A DNA stretch of 37,450 nucleotides from Bacteroidota bacterium (lineage in GTDB: Bacteria; Bacteroidota; Bacteroidia; Flavobacteriales_D; Crocinitomicaceae). Location: the NCBI GenBank assembly GCA_006227105.1, contig SBFR01000196.1:1-37450 (forward strand). The letters are read 5' to 3'. The stretch's first letter is position 1. Every line of letters starts with the position of its first letter. The position numbers were made by a program, and so were the translations under genes. Positions 31,801-37,450 of this stretch are shown piece after piece. The notes under the pieces were generated by a model. It was not told the origin of the DNA. It was given only the letters and a program-made list of their open reading frames with translations, and made no database searches.

Positions 31801-33126
31801 GTCGAAAATGATTAATCCCGAATCGGCTATTCCAATGAAAAAAGTATTACCGTCTTTCTGAATAAGATTGATCTTTTTTCCTTCAAAACCTGGGATCAAA
31901 TTGATTTTCTTTGTCTGAATGTTCATCGACCGAAGACCATCTGAACAAGCCATGTACAGCTGTGATTCCGTTTCAAGAAAGTTTAGGATCCTGAAATCAA
32001 GATTTTGGAATGGCTGATTCAAACGTATATTACTAATAAAAGAACCACTCTCACCCGTCGAAAGAATGATATCAGAATCCTTCGTTTTATGGATTGAAAA
32101 AATATCGGGATAACGATAGACGGGATTCAATTGTATTTGTGTGAAGGGATCAAGTGAAACCTTGTAGATTCCTTTATAATTTGATCCTATCCAAAGGTCG
32201 CCTGATGCGTCAACAACAATATTGTTGCATGTTTGAAGTGACTCAAAATAATTTTGAGCCATGCGCTTGGTTGTCCCATTGTTTGAAACGTAGAGCTTGT
32301 TGAAAGTTGTCAGAAAGAAAATCTCATTTTTAAGACTGCTGTATGCTACATCCTTTATTGTTTCTAGTGGTTCAAGTATATTTGAAAGGCTCGTCTTTGA
32401 ATAGGAGAAAATTTTTCCAGATGATTCGAGAACAATGTCAAGTCGGCTTGTAAGATCATTAGTAAACAAGCTCACTTTTTGACCGTCAAAAATGGCATGA
32501 GTAATCCCTTTCACGGAAGTTGAAGATACTCTTAACCAGTAATGCAATTGAACGATTCGCTGAGTGCTTTGAGAGAAATAGAAATTGCCTTGGTCCGTTA
32601 AAATCAGTTCTCCATTGTGGATTTTTAAAGTTTGAATACGACTGATATCTTCTTTGAAATCATAGATTTTTTCCAACGTTCCCTTGCTGTTGAGATAGAC
32701 TCCTTTCGTCGAAATAATGAGCATGGATTTCTTAAAAAGCTCAATGCGCTGAACTTCTCCTTTATAGTCTCTTGCTCCTGCAATTAAATTAGTCTTTCCG
32801 TCTTCTATCTTATAAATACCCCTATACTTAGACCCGAAGTAGATCTTTTTTTCAAATTCCTTGATATCACATACATGATGTCTATTAAAGGACGAGTCCA
32901 TTCCGACTTCATGGAATTTCCTGCCGTCAAATCGAATAAGCCCGGCACCATCCGTACCAACATAAAGACTTCCATTTTCACTACTCAGTAGGGACGTGAT
33001 GTTAGAGGTGATCAGACCATTTTTATGATTGAAATTTTTAAAGGTGTATAGCTGCGACAATGCTCTTCCGGGAAGGAGCAATGCAGGAAGTAAAAAAATC
33101 AAAAATCTCAACAGAAGTAGTCTCAT
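28870..33126 (-). CDS. Large membrane sensor: beta-propeller, Y_Y_Y, polytopic membrane domain, two PAS, SpoIIE-type PP2C phosphatase
   Basis: A 1418-residue signalling protein. Signal peptide (1-24); two-component-regulator-type propeller repeats to about 625 (GSLYVGTDGAGLIRFDG, GDLWIGSNYKGIYKVS, GNLIIGTNKGITILPV); Y_Y_Y domain about 640-712 (YRIKGFSDEWSELS, NGDYTLEVRSS); one membrane helix 722-742; about six more membrane helices between 762 and 916; PAS 1 about 925-1030; PAS 2 about 1040-1155; short coiled coil; SpoIIE phosphatase 1200-1418. Metal ligands are intact: D1210 in VSGDF, D1227 in VGDCTGHG, D1356 in LFTDG, D1409-D1410 in QTDDIT. It probably dephosphorylates an anti-anti-sigma partner in response to a periplasmic and redox or PAS signal. 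The target is not in the window. It ends 75 bp before the ECF sigma gene on the same strand. Confidence 0.9.
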   Translation of the reverse strand: MRLLLLRFLIFLLPALLLPGRALSQLYTFKNFNHKNGLITSNITSLLSSENGSLYVGTDGAGLIRFDGRKFHEVGMDSSFNRHHVCDIKEFEKKIYFGSKYRGIYKIEDGKTNLIAGARDYKGEVQRIELFKKSMLIISTKGVYLNSKGTLEKIYDFKEDISRIQTLKIHNGELILTDQGNFYFSQSTQRIVQLHYWLRVSSTSVKGITHAIFDGQKVSLFTNDLTSRLDIVLESSGKIFSYSKTSLSNILEPLETIKDVAYSSLKNEIFFLTTFNKLYVSNNGTTKRMAQNYFESLQTCNNIVVDASGDLWIGSNYKGIYKVSLDPFTQIQLNPVYRYPDIFSIHKTKDSDIILSTGESGSFISNIRLNQPFQNLDFRILNFLETESQLYMACSDGLRSMNIQTKKINLIPGFEGKKINLIQKDGNTFFIGIADSGLIIFDSKDFTLKKIFKGPRFIYTATKSPISKIWYLGTNEGVFELNPQKLTLKKVPESKTVGYYFGNSTLDVYKTVWFTGDDGLFGILANGETVSIKDNKYFNSKLLYTLSADKFGNLIIGTNKGITILPVNELGKPGDSRHFTGETGFGGFETHMRAQFQDDNILYVGTIEGLFSINTELLKHFPKPTPPVIQPLVYRVITKKENSYSFQLSTNNPKINNILYSYRIKGFSDEWSELSNLDKIYLSELSNGDYTLEVRSSYDGIVFSDTSKYTIHVNFPFWKTKWFILFLISLIVLINIFIVVRYRSFDSGNYFRTQDTSVELNITPSILLFAFFSDVIANYIAPIIDPAIPEMMGLAITTGFGLLSLYLLSKSAERSGRKQLFRLYLILAYFFVLSHYVIGAFLSNLNPFYIFAISMILCVSPFVFERIKWVIIQNLIILVICSSMTLYLDQTHYNKYLFLFVVLAAAFMSIMISFLRNDSLEKLIFISGVVNQGNAQVVAFNKDGKITYASENINQIVPIKSDELLHQHISFLNKFLPQTGGYRNVDLTSQFFDGQKYLVPFLNSTSNIKWIEWSCKVFSDNVKVILGQDVSDRKELENTYELLVQNAEDLIFQCDVNGNFQFLNNRMYEILEFDKDEINGKSALTIVPDEYREQVQEYYQDHFKRKLSSSYFEFPIQSRNGRIIWLGQHVTTQFQEGSDHYIKGFLALARDITEIRAQQEIIKEQRDDITSSIEYAQRIQMSLMPQENSYREVFNESFAIFHPKDIVSGDFHWIHRTQQFTVVAVGDCTGHGVPGAFMTLLGINMLNSIVLEGQLKEPGLIMNEMDQKLREILSTEIQGTKITDGIELTICVFDHAKKKLSYSCAGSRFLIWEDRGFNMFKGDIKHIGDRNMKEFRGYITHELNLSDNSIIYLFTDGMQDQFGGPKNKKFSFRRLLEMLEENIRLPLPDQKIMIEDEFLKWKSSNKQTDDITIIGMKI

Positions 33127-33137
33127 TTTCGTTTTCA

Positions 33138-33145
33138 GAAAGTTA
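33138..33145 (-). promoter_or_regulatory. Possible -7 box of the SpoIIE sensor gene
   Basis: Minus-strand TAACTTTC, one mismatch to TAnnTTTG, 11 nt before the ATG at 33126. It lies in the 53-bp gap after purK, so the sensor gene may also be read from the purK promoter. Confidence 0.35.
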
Positions 33146-33179
33146 GTAAAAAAAGAGACTTACCTGAAAAAGTAAATTT

Positions 33180-34319
33180 TCAGGCGATCACTTTGATCAT
33201 TTTTTTAACCTTTTCGGCTTTTTGAAGTACCTCTTCAATAGTATCACCCGTGAGTGTGACATGACCCATCTTTCTGAAGCTTTTTGTAGAGGATTTACCG
33301 TATATGTGAGGGTGAACTCCTTCCATTGAAATTGCTTCTTCCAAACCTTCATACTTGACTTTTCCCTCGTAATTGGGTTCGCCCAATAAGTTGATCATTG
33401 CACCTGCTCTTGTTGCTTTCGTTGAACCTAAAGGCAAATTCAAAATTGCTCGGATATGTTGCATGAATTGTGAGGTTTCATTGCATTCTATGGTATGATG
33501 TCCGCTGTTATGTGGTCGTGGGGCAATCTCATTGATAAGTAGATCTCCATTTTTTGATAGAAACATTTCTACGGCTAATAATCCAACCATTTCCAGTTTT
33601 TCGATGACTTGACGAGCAAGTAATTGGGCGCTTTCTTCTGTTTCAGCATCAATTTTGGATGGGCAAAAAAGTAATTCTACAAGATTTGCTTTGGGATTGA
33701 AATAACATTCTACAGCAGGAAATGATGCTACTTCACCATTTTCATTTCTTGCTACGATCACAGAGATCTCCTTTTCAAATGGAATAAGTTCTTCGAGAAC
33801 ACATGGGGCATTGAATTGATCCGTTAGGTCACCCGTAGTTTTTATTACCTGAACTCCTTTCCCATCATATCCACCCGTTCTAAGCTTTTGAACAACTGGA
33901 AGGTCTTTTTCAGTAAGTCTGAAATTTTCATCTTTAAGTTCAAAAGGGGCAGTTGGCAAACTGTGCGTTTTGTAAAATTCTTTTTGTACGCCTTTGTCTT
34001 TTATGATTTCCAGTACGTGAGGTTGAGGAAAAACGCGTTTCCCCTCCGATTCAAGCTTCTTTAAAGCTTCAATATTCACATTTTCGATTTCAACAGTTAT
34101 AACATCCTTGTCTTTTCCGAAGGCATAGAGAGTGTCGTAATCATTAAGGGAACCAACCGTAAAAGTAGATGCAATTTTTGCACATGGAGCATTTGGATCG
34201 GGATCGAGACAATGGATCTGAATGTCAAGATTTATAGCTTCCTGGATCATCATTCTTCCAAGTTGGCCACCGCCTACTACACCCAGTTTAAAATCGTCAC
34301 CGTACCATTTGTTTTTCAT
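33180..34319 (-). CDS. purK: 5-(Carboxyamino)imidazole ribonucleotide synthase
   Basis: PurK, 379 residues, an ATP-grasp ligase converting AIR, bicarbonate and ATP to N5-CAIR in purine synthesis. The N-terminal GVVGGGQLGRMM motif, the central ATP-grasp segments (VQKLRTGGYDGKGVQVI, CVLEELIPFEKEISVIVAR) and the signature ligand loop FLSKNGDLLINEIAPRPHNSGHHTIE are all present. purE is not adjacent. It is divergent from hpt-adk across 111 bp. An exact -7 box ends 4 nt before its ATG, predicting a leaderless message. Confidence 0.96.
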   Translation of the reverse strand: MKNKWYGDDFKLGVVGGGQLGRMMIQEAINLDIQIHCLDPDPNAPCAKIASTFTVGSLNDYDTLYAFGKDKDVITVEIENVNIEALKKLESEGKRVFPQPHVLEIIKDKGVQKEFYKTHSLPTAPFELKDENFRLTEKDLPVVQKLRTGGYDGKGVQVIKTTGDLTDQFNAPCVLEELIPFEKEISVIVARNENGEVASFPAVECYFNPKANLVELLFCPSKIDAETEESAQLLARQVIEKLEMVGLLAVEMFLSKNGDLLINEIAPRPHNSGHHTIECNETSQFMQHIRAILNLPLGSTKATRAGAMINLLGEPNYEGKVKYEGLEEAISMEGVHPHIYGKSSTKSFRKMGHVTLTGDTIEEVLQKAEKVKKMIKVIA

Positions 34320-34323
34320 GCCT

Positions 34324-34331
34324 CAAAGATA
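34324..34331 (-). promoter_or_regulatory. purK promoter -7 box
   Basis: Minus-strand TATCTTTG, exact TAnnTTTG, 4 nt before the purK ATG at 34319. Third example in this window of the same 4-nt spacing. Confidence 0.55.
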
Positions 34332-34402
34332 TGGTCAAATATTAAATGCTAATAATTTAAGCGTATAGTTTAAAGAAAATTCTGCAATTCTTTTTAAAAG
34401 GC

Positions 34403-34410
34403 TAACTTTG
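34403..34410 (+). promoter_or_regulatory. hpt-adk promoter -7 box
   Basis: TAACTTTG, exact TAnnTTTG, 20 nt before the hpt ATG at 34431. A CTG at 34382-34384 with an 18-nt spacer is the best -33 candidate. It is divergent from the purK box 72 bp away. Confidence 0.6.
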
Positions 34411-34430
34411 CAACCTGAACAGGATCCGTT

Positions 34431-34961
34431 ATGATCAGAATCGATGATAAGCACTTCGAAACCTTCATCACGCACGATGAAATTCTTAAGGAAGTAAACG
34501 CACTTGGCGCTACTTTGACACAGGATTATTCCGGCAAAGAAGTAGTGTTTGTTGTGGTTCTGAATGGCGCTTTCATGTTTGCTTCAGATCTAATGAAATC
34601 AACCGATCTACCATGTGATATCACCTTCGTAAAAGTGAGCAGTTATGAAGGAATGGAAACCACCAACAAAATCACAGAGTCAATTGGTTTATCGATGGAT
34701 ATCTCGGGAAAACATGTCGTTTTAATAGAGGATATTGTTGACACAGGAAATACTGTCGGATACTTGAAGGATCTTTTGGAAAAACTTGATCCGGCGTCAG
34801 TTGAAATCTGTTCTCTTTTATTCAAGCCAGAAGCGTATAAAGGATCCAGTGAAATAAAGTATGTTGGGTTTTCGATCCCTGATGCTTTTGTTGTTGGATA
34901 TGGGCTTGATTATAACGGAAAAGGAAGAAACCTAAACACCATATATCAATTTAAAAATTAA
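34431..34961 (+). CDS. hpt: Hypoxanthine phosphoribosyltransferase
   Basis: Hpt, 176 residues, salvages hypoxanthine (and guanine) with PRPP to IMP (GMP). The PRPP-binding loop VVLIEDIVDTGNTVGYL is at about 103-119 and the family flexible-loop and hood motifs VVLNGAFMFASDLMK and KYVGFSIPDAFVVGYGLDYNGKGRNL are present. It leads a purine unit with adenylate kinase, which starts 4 bp after its stop, and faces purK. Confidence 0.95.
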   Translation: MIRIDDKHFETFITHDEILKEVNALGATLTQDYSGKEVVFVVVLNGAFMFASDLMKSTDLPCDITFVKVSSYEGMETTNKITESIGLSMDISGKHVVLIEDIVDTGNTVGYLKDLLEKLDPASVEICSLLFKPEAYKGSSEIKYVGFSIPDAFVVGYGLDYNGKGRNLNTIYQFKN

Positions 34962-34965
34962 CTGT

Positions 34966-35538
34966 ATGCTTAACATTGTATTGTTTGGCCCTCCAGGAGC
35001 AGGAAAAGGAACCCAGTCCGAGCGATTGATCGAAAAATATGGTCTTGTCCATCTTTCGACAGGCGATATTTTTAGAGCAAATATCAAAGGAGAAACTGAA
35101 TTGGGTAAACTGGCGAAATCATATATCGATAAAGGTCAATTAGTGCCGGATGAGGTGACTATCAATATGCTGCGTTCAGAAGTTGAAAAGCAGGTAGATC
35201 CAAAGGGATTCATTTTTGATGGCTTCCCAAGAACGAATGCTCAGGCGAAGGCTTTGGATGAGCTTTTGAATGAAATGGGGACTGAAATCAGTGTAATGCT
35301 TGCATTGGAAGTAGAAGAAAATGAGTTGAAGGAGAGATTGAAGAAAAGAGCTGAGGTGAGTGGAAGAGTGGATGATGCGGATCCTGCGATTATTGAGAAC
35401 AGGATCAAGGTTTACAATGCAGAGACGGCTCCTGTGAAAGATTTTTATCAAGGACAAGGAAAGTACGTCGGTATTGACGGAATTGGATCGATCGATGAGA
35501 TTACATCAAGGCTCAATGAAGCGATCATGGCGATCTAA
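34966..35538 (+). CDS. adk: Adenylate kinase
   Basis: Adk, 190 residues, interconverts ATP + AMP and 2 ADP. The P-loop is at 8-16 (GPPGAGKGT), the AMP-binding segment LVHLSTGDIFRANI follows, the GFPRTNAQAKAL motif is near 81, and the LID is the short form without zinc cysteines (KKRAEVSGRVDDADPAIIENRI), as usual in Bacteroidota. It is co-transcribed with hpt and followed by a terminator. Confidence 0.97.
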   Translation: MLNIVLFGPPGAGKGTQSERLIEKYGLVHLSTGDIFRANIKGETELGKLAKSYIDKGQLVPDEVTINMLRSEVEKQVDPKGFIFDGFPRTNAQAKALDELLNEMGTEISVMLALEVEENELKERLKKRAEVSGRVDDADPAIIENRIKVYNAETAPVKDFYQGQGKYVGIDGIGSIDEITSRLNEAIMAI

Positions 35539-35559
35539 AAACAATATTTAATGAAATGG

Positions 35560-35587
35560 AAGCCGATCCATATGGATTGGCTTTTTT
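35560..35587 (+). terminator. Intrinsic terminator after hpt-adk
   Basis: AAGCCGATCC (35560-35569) pairs with GGATTGGCTT (35574-35583), one G-U pair, around ATAT, followed by six T residues. It separates hpt-adk from the obgE unit. Confidence 0.85.
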
Positions 35588-35592
35588 ATTTA

Positions 35593-35613
35593 GTACAGTA
35601 AACTGTACCTTTG
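35593..35613 (+). promoter_or_regulatory. obgE promoter with overlapping inverted repeat
   Basis: TACCTTTG at 35606-35613 is an exact -7 box ending 10 nt before the ATG at 35624. A perfect inverted repeat GTACAGT-AA-ACTGTAC occupies 35593-35608 and shares three bases with the box. It may be an operator, or a small hairpin if transcription reads through from adk. No TTG is seen at -33. Confidence 0.5.
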
Positions 35614-35623
35614 AACCCAGATT

Positions 35624-36616
35624 ATGGCATCAGATAATTTTGTAGACTACGTTAAGATTCATTGTGCTTCCGGAAATGGAGGGGGTGGATCTACCCATTT
35701 AAGAAGAGAAAAGTACATTCCTAAAGGAGGTCCTGATGGAGGAGATGGTGGTCGTGGTGGTCATATCATACTTCGAGGGAATAAGCAGTTATGGACCCTA
35801 TTACACCTTAAATTTCAAAAACACATCAAGGCAGGCCATGGTGGTCATGGATCAGGTGGTTTAAAAACAGGGAAGCAAGGAGAGGACGTATACATTGAAG
35901 TGCCTCTTGGGACTGTTGCTAAAGATGGCGAAACCGGTGAGGTACTATTTGAAATAACTGAAGAAGGAGAAGAGAGAATTATTCAGCAGGGTGGTAGAGG
36001 AGGATTAGGTAATAATCACTTCAAGTCTCCAACGAATCAAACTCCACGCTATGCACAACCCGGAGAGGAAGGTCAGGATGGTTGGAAGATCCTTGAGTTG
36101 AAGGTATTGGCTGATGTAGGTTTGGTCGGATTCCCTAATGCTGGAAAAAGTACACTGTTGTCAGTATTGAGTGCAGCGAAGCCTGAGATTGGTGACTACC
36201 CATTTACTACGTTACGTCCAAATCTTGGTATTGTGAAATACAGGGATTATCGCTCATTTATCATGGCAGATATTCCGGGTATAATAGAAGGAGCACATGA
36301 AGGAAAGGGGTTAGGTTTACGTTTCCTGAGACACATCGAACGAAACTCTTTGTTACTATTCTTGGTTCCAGCTGATAGTGATGATATTCATGCAGAATAC
36401 AAGGTTCTATTGAATGAATTAAAACAATACAACCCTGAATTATTGCACAAGGAAAGAATTTTAGCGATCAGCAAATCAGATATGCTGGACGATGAGTTGA
36501 AAGCAGCTTTAAGTAAAGACCTACCGAAAATACCTCATGTTTTTATATCCTCTGTGGCTCAGCAGGGTTTATCGGAGCTTAAAGATATTATCTGGAAGTA
36601 TTTGAACAATGATTGA
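35624..36616 (+). CDS. obgE: Obg-family GTPase
   Basis: Obg (CgtA), 330 residues, an essential GTPase of 50S subunit maturation and stress response. The glycine-rich Obg fold covers 1-158 ([30 protein letters not shown] and later [37 protein letters not shown]). The G domain has G1 GFPNAGKST (169-177), switch 1 [12 protein letters not shown]3 DIPG, and G4 as ISKSD in place of NKxD. There is no C-terminal OCT extension. It is the first gene of an operon with a PAP2 phosphatase (8-bp overlap) and crcB. Confidence 0.96.
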   Translation: MASDNFVDYVKIHCASGNGGGGSTHLRREKYIPKGGPDGGDGGRGGHIILRGNKQLWTLLHLKFQKHIKAGHGGHGSGGLKTGKQGEDVYIEVPLGTVAKDGETGEVLFEITEEGEERIIQQGGRGGLGNNHFKSPTNQTPRYAQPGEEGQDGWKILELKVLADVGLVGFPNAGKSTLLSVLSAAKPEIGDYPFTTLRPNLGIVKYRDYRSFIMADIPGIIEGAHEGKGLGLRFLRHIERNSLLLFLVPADSDDIHAEYKVLLNELKQYNPELLHKERILAISKSDMLDDELKAALSKDLPKIPHVFISSVAQQGLSELKDIIWKYLNND

Positions 36617-37196
36617 TTACCTAGAACAATTGGATCAGAGTTGGACGGTATGGATCAATACCTCCCTTTATCATCCCGTTGTTCAGTATTTCATGTGGGT
36701 TGTATCCATGAGAATTACCTGGGTTCCTTTGTATGTGTTCCTTTTTTATGTAATAATTAAAACTGCCGGTTTAAAAAAGGCTTCACTTTTTTTACTTTTT
36801 GTTGGAATTACCATCGGAATCACTGATTTGATCTCAGTGCATCTATTTAAAGAAGTGTTTCTCAGATATAGGCCGTCACACAACTTATTGATCAGTGATC
36901 AAATAAAATTATTCATGACTAAAGGTGGACCATATAAAGGCGGAGAGTATGGGTTCATTTCATCGCATGCTGCTAATTTTGGGGCCTTATCATTGGCTTT
37001 GATCTCAGTGTTTAAAGACAAAATATCCTGGATTACCGTAACAATGCTAGTCGTTTCATTTGTGGTTTGTCTAAGTCGGATTTGCCTCGGAGTACATTAC
37101 ATTTCGGATGTCGTGATTGGCTGGTTGGTTGGAGCTACGATTTCCTGGATGATTTTCAAATATATTTATCCATCATTTGAACGAAGAATTTCATGA
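36609..37196 (+). CDS. PAP2-superfamily membrane phosphatase
   Basis: A 195-residue inner-membrane phosphatase with about five or six membrane helices. The PAP2 motifs are visible: K-x6-RP in [19 protein letters not shown] in the place of the usual PSGH (the catalytic His is kept), and SR-x5-H-x3-D in [13 protein letters not shown]. Substrates could be undecaprenyl diphosphate (BacA-independent Und-PP phosphatase, lipid carrier recycling) or phosphatidic or phosphatidylglycerol phosphates; the sequence alone does not decide. It overlaps obgE by 8 bp and the following crcB by 4 bp (ATGA). Confidence 0.9.
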   Translation: MIDYLEQLDQSWTVWINTSLYHPVVQYFMWVVSMRITWVPLYVFLFYVIIKTAGLKKASLFLLFVGITIGITDLISVHLFKEVFLRYRPSHNLLISDQIKLFMTKGGPYKGGEYGFISSHAANFGALSLALISVFKDKISWITVTMLVVSFVVCLSRICLGVHYISDVVIGWLVGATISWMIFKYIYPSFERRIS

Positions 37197-37450
37197 GCTA
37201 TCTATGGGTTTTTATTGGTGGTGGTTTAGGTAGTCTTGTGAGATACGGCCTCTCTAATTTTGTAAGTGGAAATTCAAATTGGCACTTCCCTTTGGCTACG
37301 TTAATTTCAAATGTTGTAGCGTGTATTATCCTGGGTATAATAGTAGTTGGATTTATTTCGAAAGGTGAACGATACGAATGGCTGAGTCCACTTTTGGCTG
37401 TTGGCTTTTGTGGAGGACTGAGTACCTTCAGCACCTTTAGTCTTGAAAAC
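37193..37450 (+). CDS. crcB: Fluoride exporter CrcB (5' part, cut by the window edge)
   Basis: The first 86 codons of a gene that runs past the right edge. The reading begins [21 protein letters not shown], has a second hydrophobic segment (FPLATLISNVVACIILGIIVVGF) and reaches GFCGGLSTFSTFS, the conserved pore region with the Ser/Thr and Phe residues that line the fluoride path in Fluc channels. It overlaps the PAP2 stop with ATGA. No fluoride riboswitch is possible in this coding-dense context upstream. Identification is solid although only about two thirds of the gene are visible. Confidence 0.92.
   Translation, partial: MSYLWVFIGGGLGSLVRYGLSNFVSGNSNWHFPLATLISNVVACIILGIIVVGFISKGERYEWLSPLLAVGFCGGLSTFSTFSLEN

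Noticed and set aside
37198-37434. 78-codon minus-strand frame at the right edge
   Set aside because: The plus strand encodes CrcB with its conserved motifs and ATGA coupling to the preceding gene.

Overview
The window looks like ordinary chromosome of a free-living, probably aquatic member of the Bacteroidota, close to Flavobacteriales. Evidence for this is the AT-rich sequence with almost no Shine-Dalgarno signals, repeated promoter -7 boxes of the Bacteroidota form TAnnTTTG, a complete Bat aerotolerance operon, a DnaG primase whose zinc ligands are replaced, short homogentisate dioxygenase, and a CrtB/CrtI/ECF-sigma carotenoid cluster. I saw no rRNA, tRNA, CRISPR array, insertion sequence, phage gene or integration site. 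Coding density is very high: the longest stretch without a gene is the 259 bp between hmgA and the threonine dehydrogenase gene.

Layout. 15-2385: divergent amino-acid catabolism genes, hmgA (minus) and an epimerase-type L-threonine dehydrogenase (plus). 2514-3389: a secreted MORN/YwqK-like repeat protein ending in a clear terminator. 3483-6759: deoC, a full aldehyde dehydrogenase and a truncated, catalytically dead aldehyde dehydrogenase; the last two look like the two halves of ALDH16 encoded as separate genes, probably serving deoxyribose/acetaldehyde metabolism. 6753-11239 (minus): polyprenyl diphosphate synthase, YwqK-like lipoprotein, dnaG and an MscS channel in one tight operon. 11330-12406: rlmN. 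12437-20685 (minus): moxR, DUF58, an accessory membrane protein, batA, batB, batC, batD, batE, with junctions that overlap or touch. 20790-21557: two small plus-strand genes. 21606-22797: a Crp/Fnr regulator followed by yceI, with a perfect TTGACCTAGGTCAA site placed like a class II activator site.

22850-28866 is the most interesting region. One 5.5 kb minus-strand transcription unit carries an ECF sigma factor, CrtI, CrtB, IPP isomerase, a 6-pyruvoyl-tetrahydropterin synthase homologue, photolyase and a Bcp peroxiredoxin, each junction overlapping or within 5 bp. It reads as a single photoprotection and photorepair programme: carotenoid pigment, precursor supply, DNA repair, a pterin enzyme and peroxide removal. 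Its 75 bp promoter region holds four copies of TGTTTAAC/GTTAAACA in alternating orientation with centre spacings of 22, 13 and 22 bp, embedded in a good -33/-7 promoter; this looks like an operator for a MerR/CarH/LitR-like repressor that is not in the window. Upstream on the same strand is a 1418-residue membrane sensor with a beta-propeller, Y_Y_Y domain, polytopic membrane domain, two PAS domains and a SpoIIE-type phosphatase.

33180-37450: divergent purine genes purK (minus) and hpt-adk (plus), then obgE, a PAP2 phosphatase and the start of crcB, which runs off the right edge. A recurring regulatory observation is that three minus-strand genes (the polyprenyl synthase gene, rlmN and purK) have an exact TAnnTTTG box exactly 4 nt before the start codon, which would make their transcripts leaderless or nearly so.
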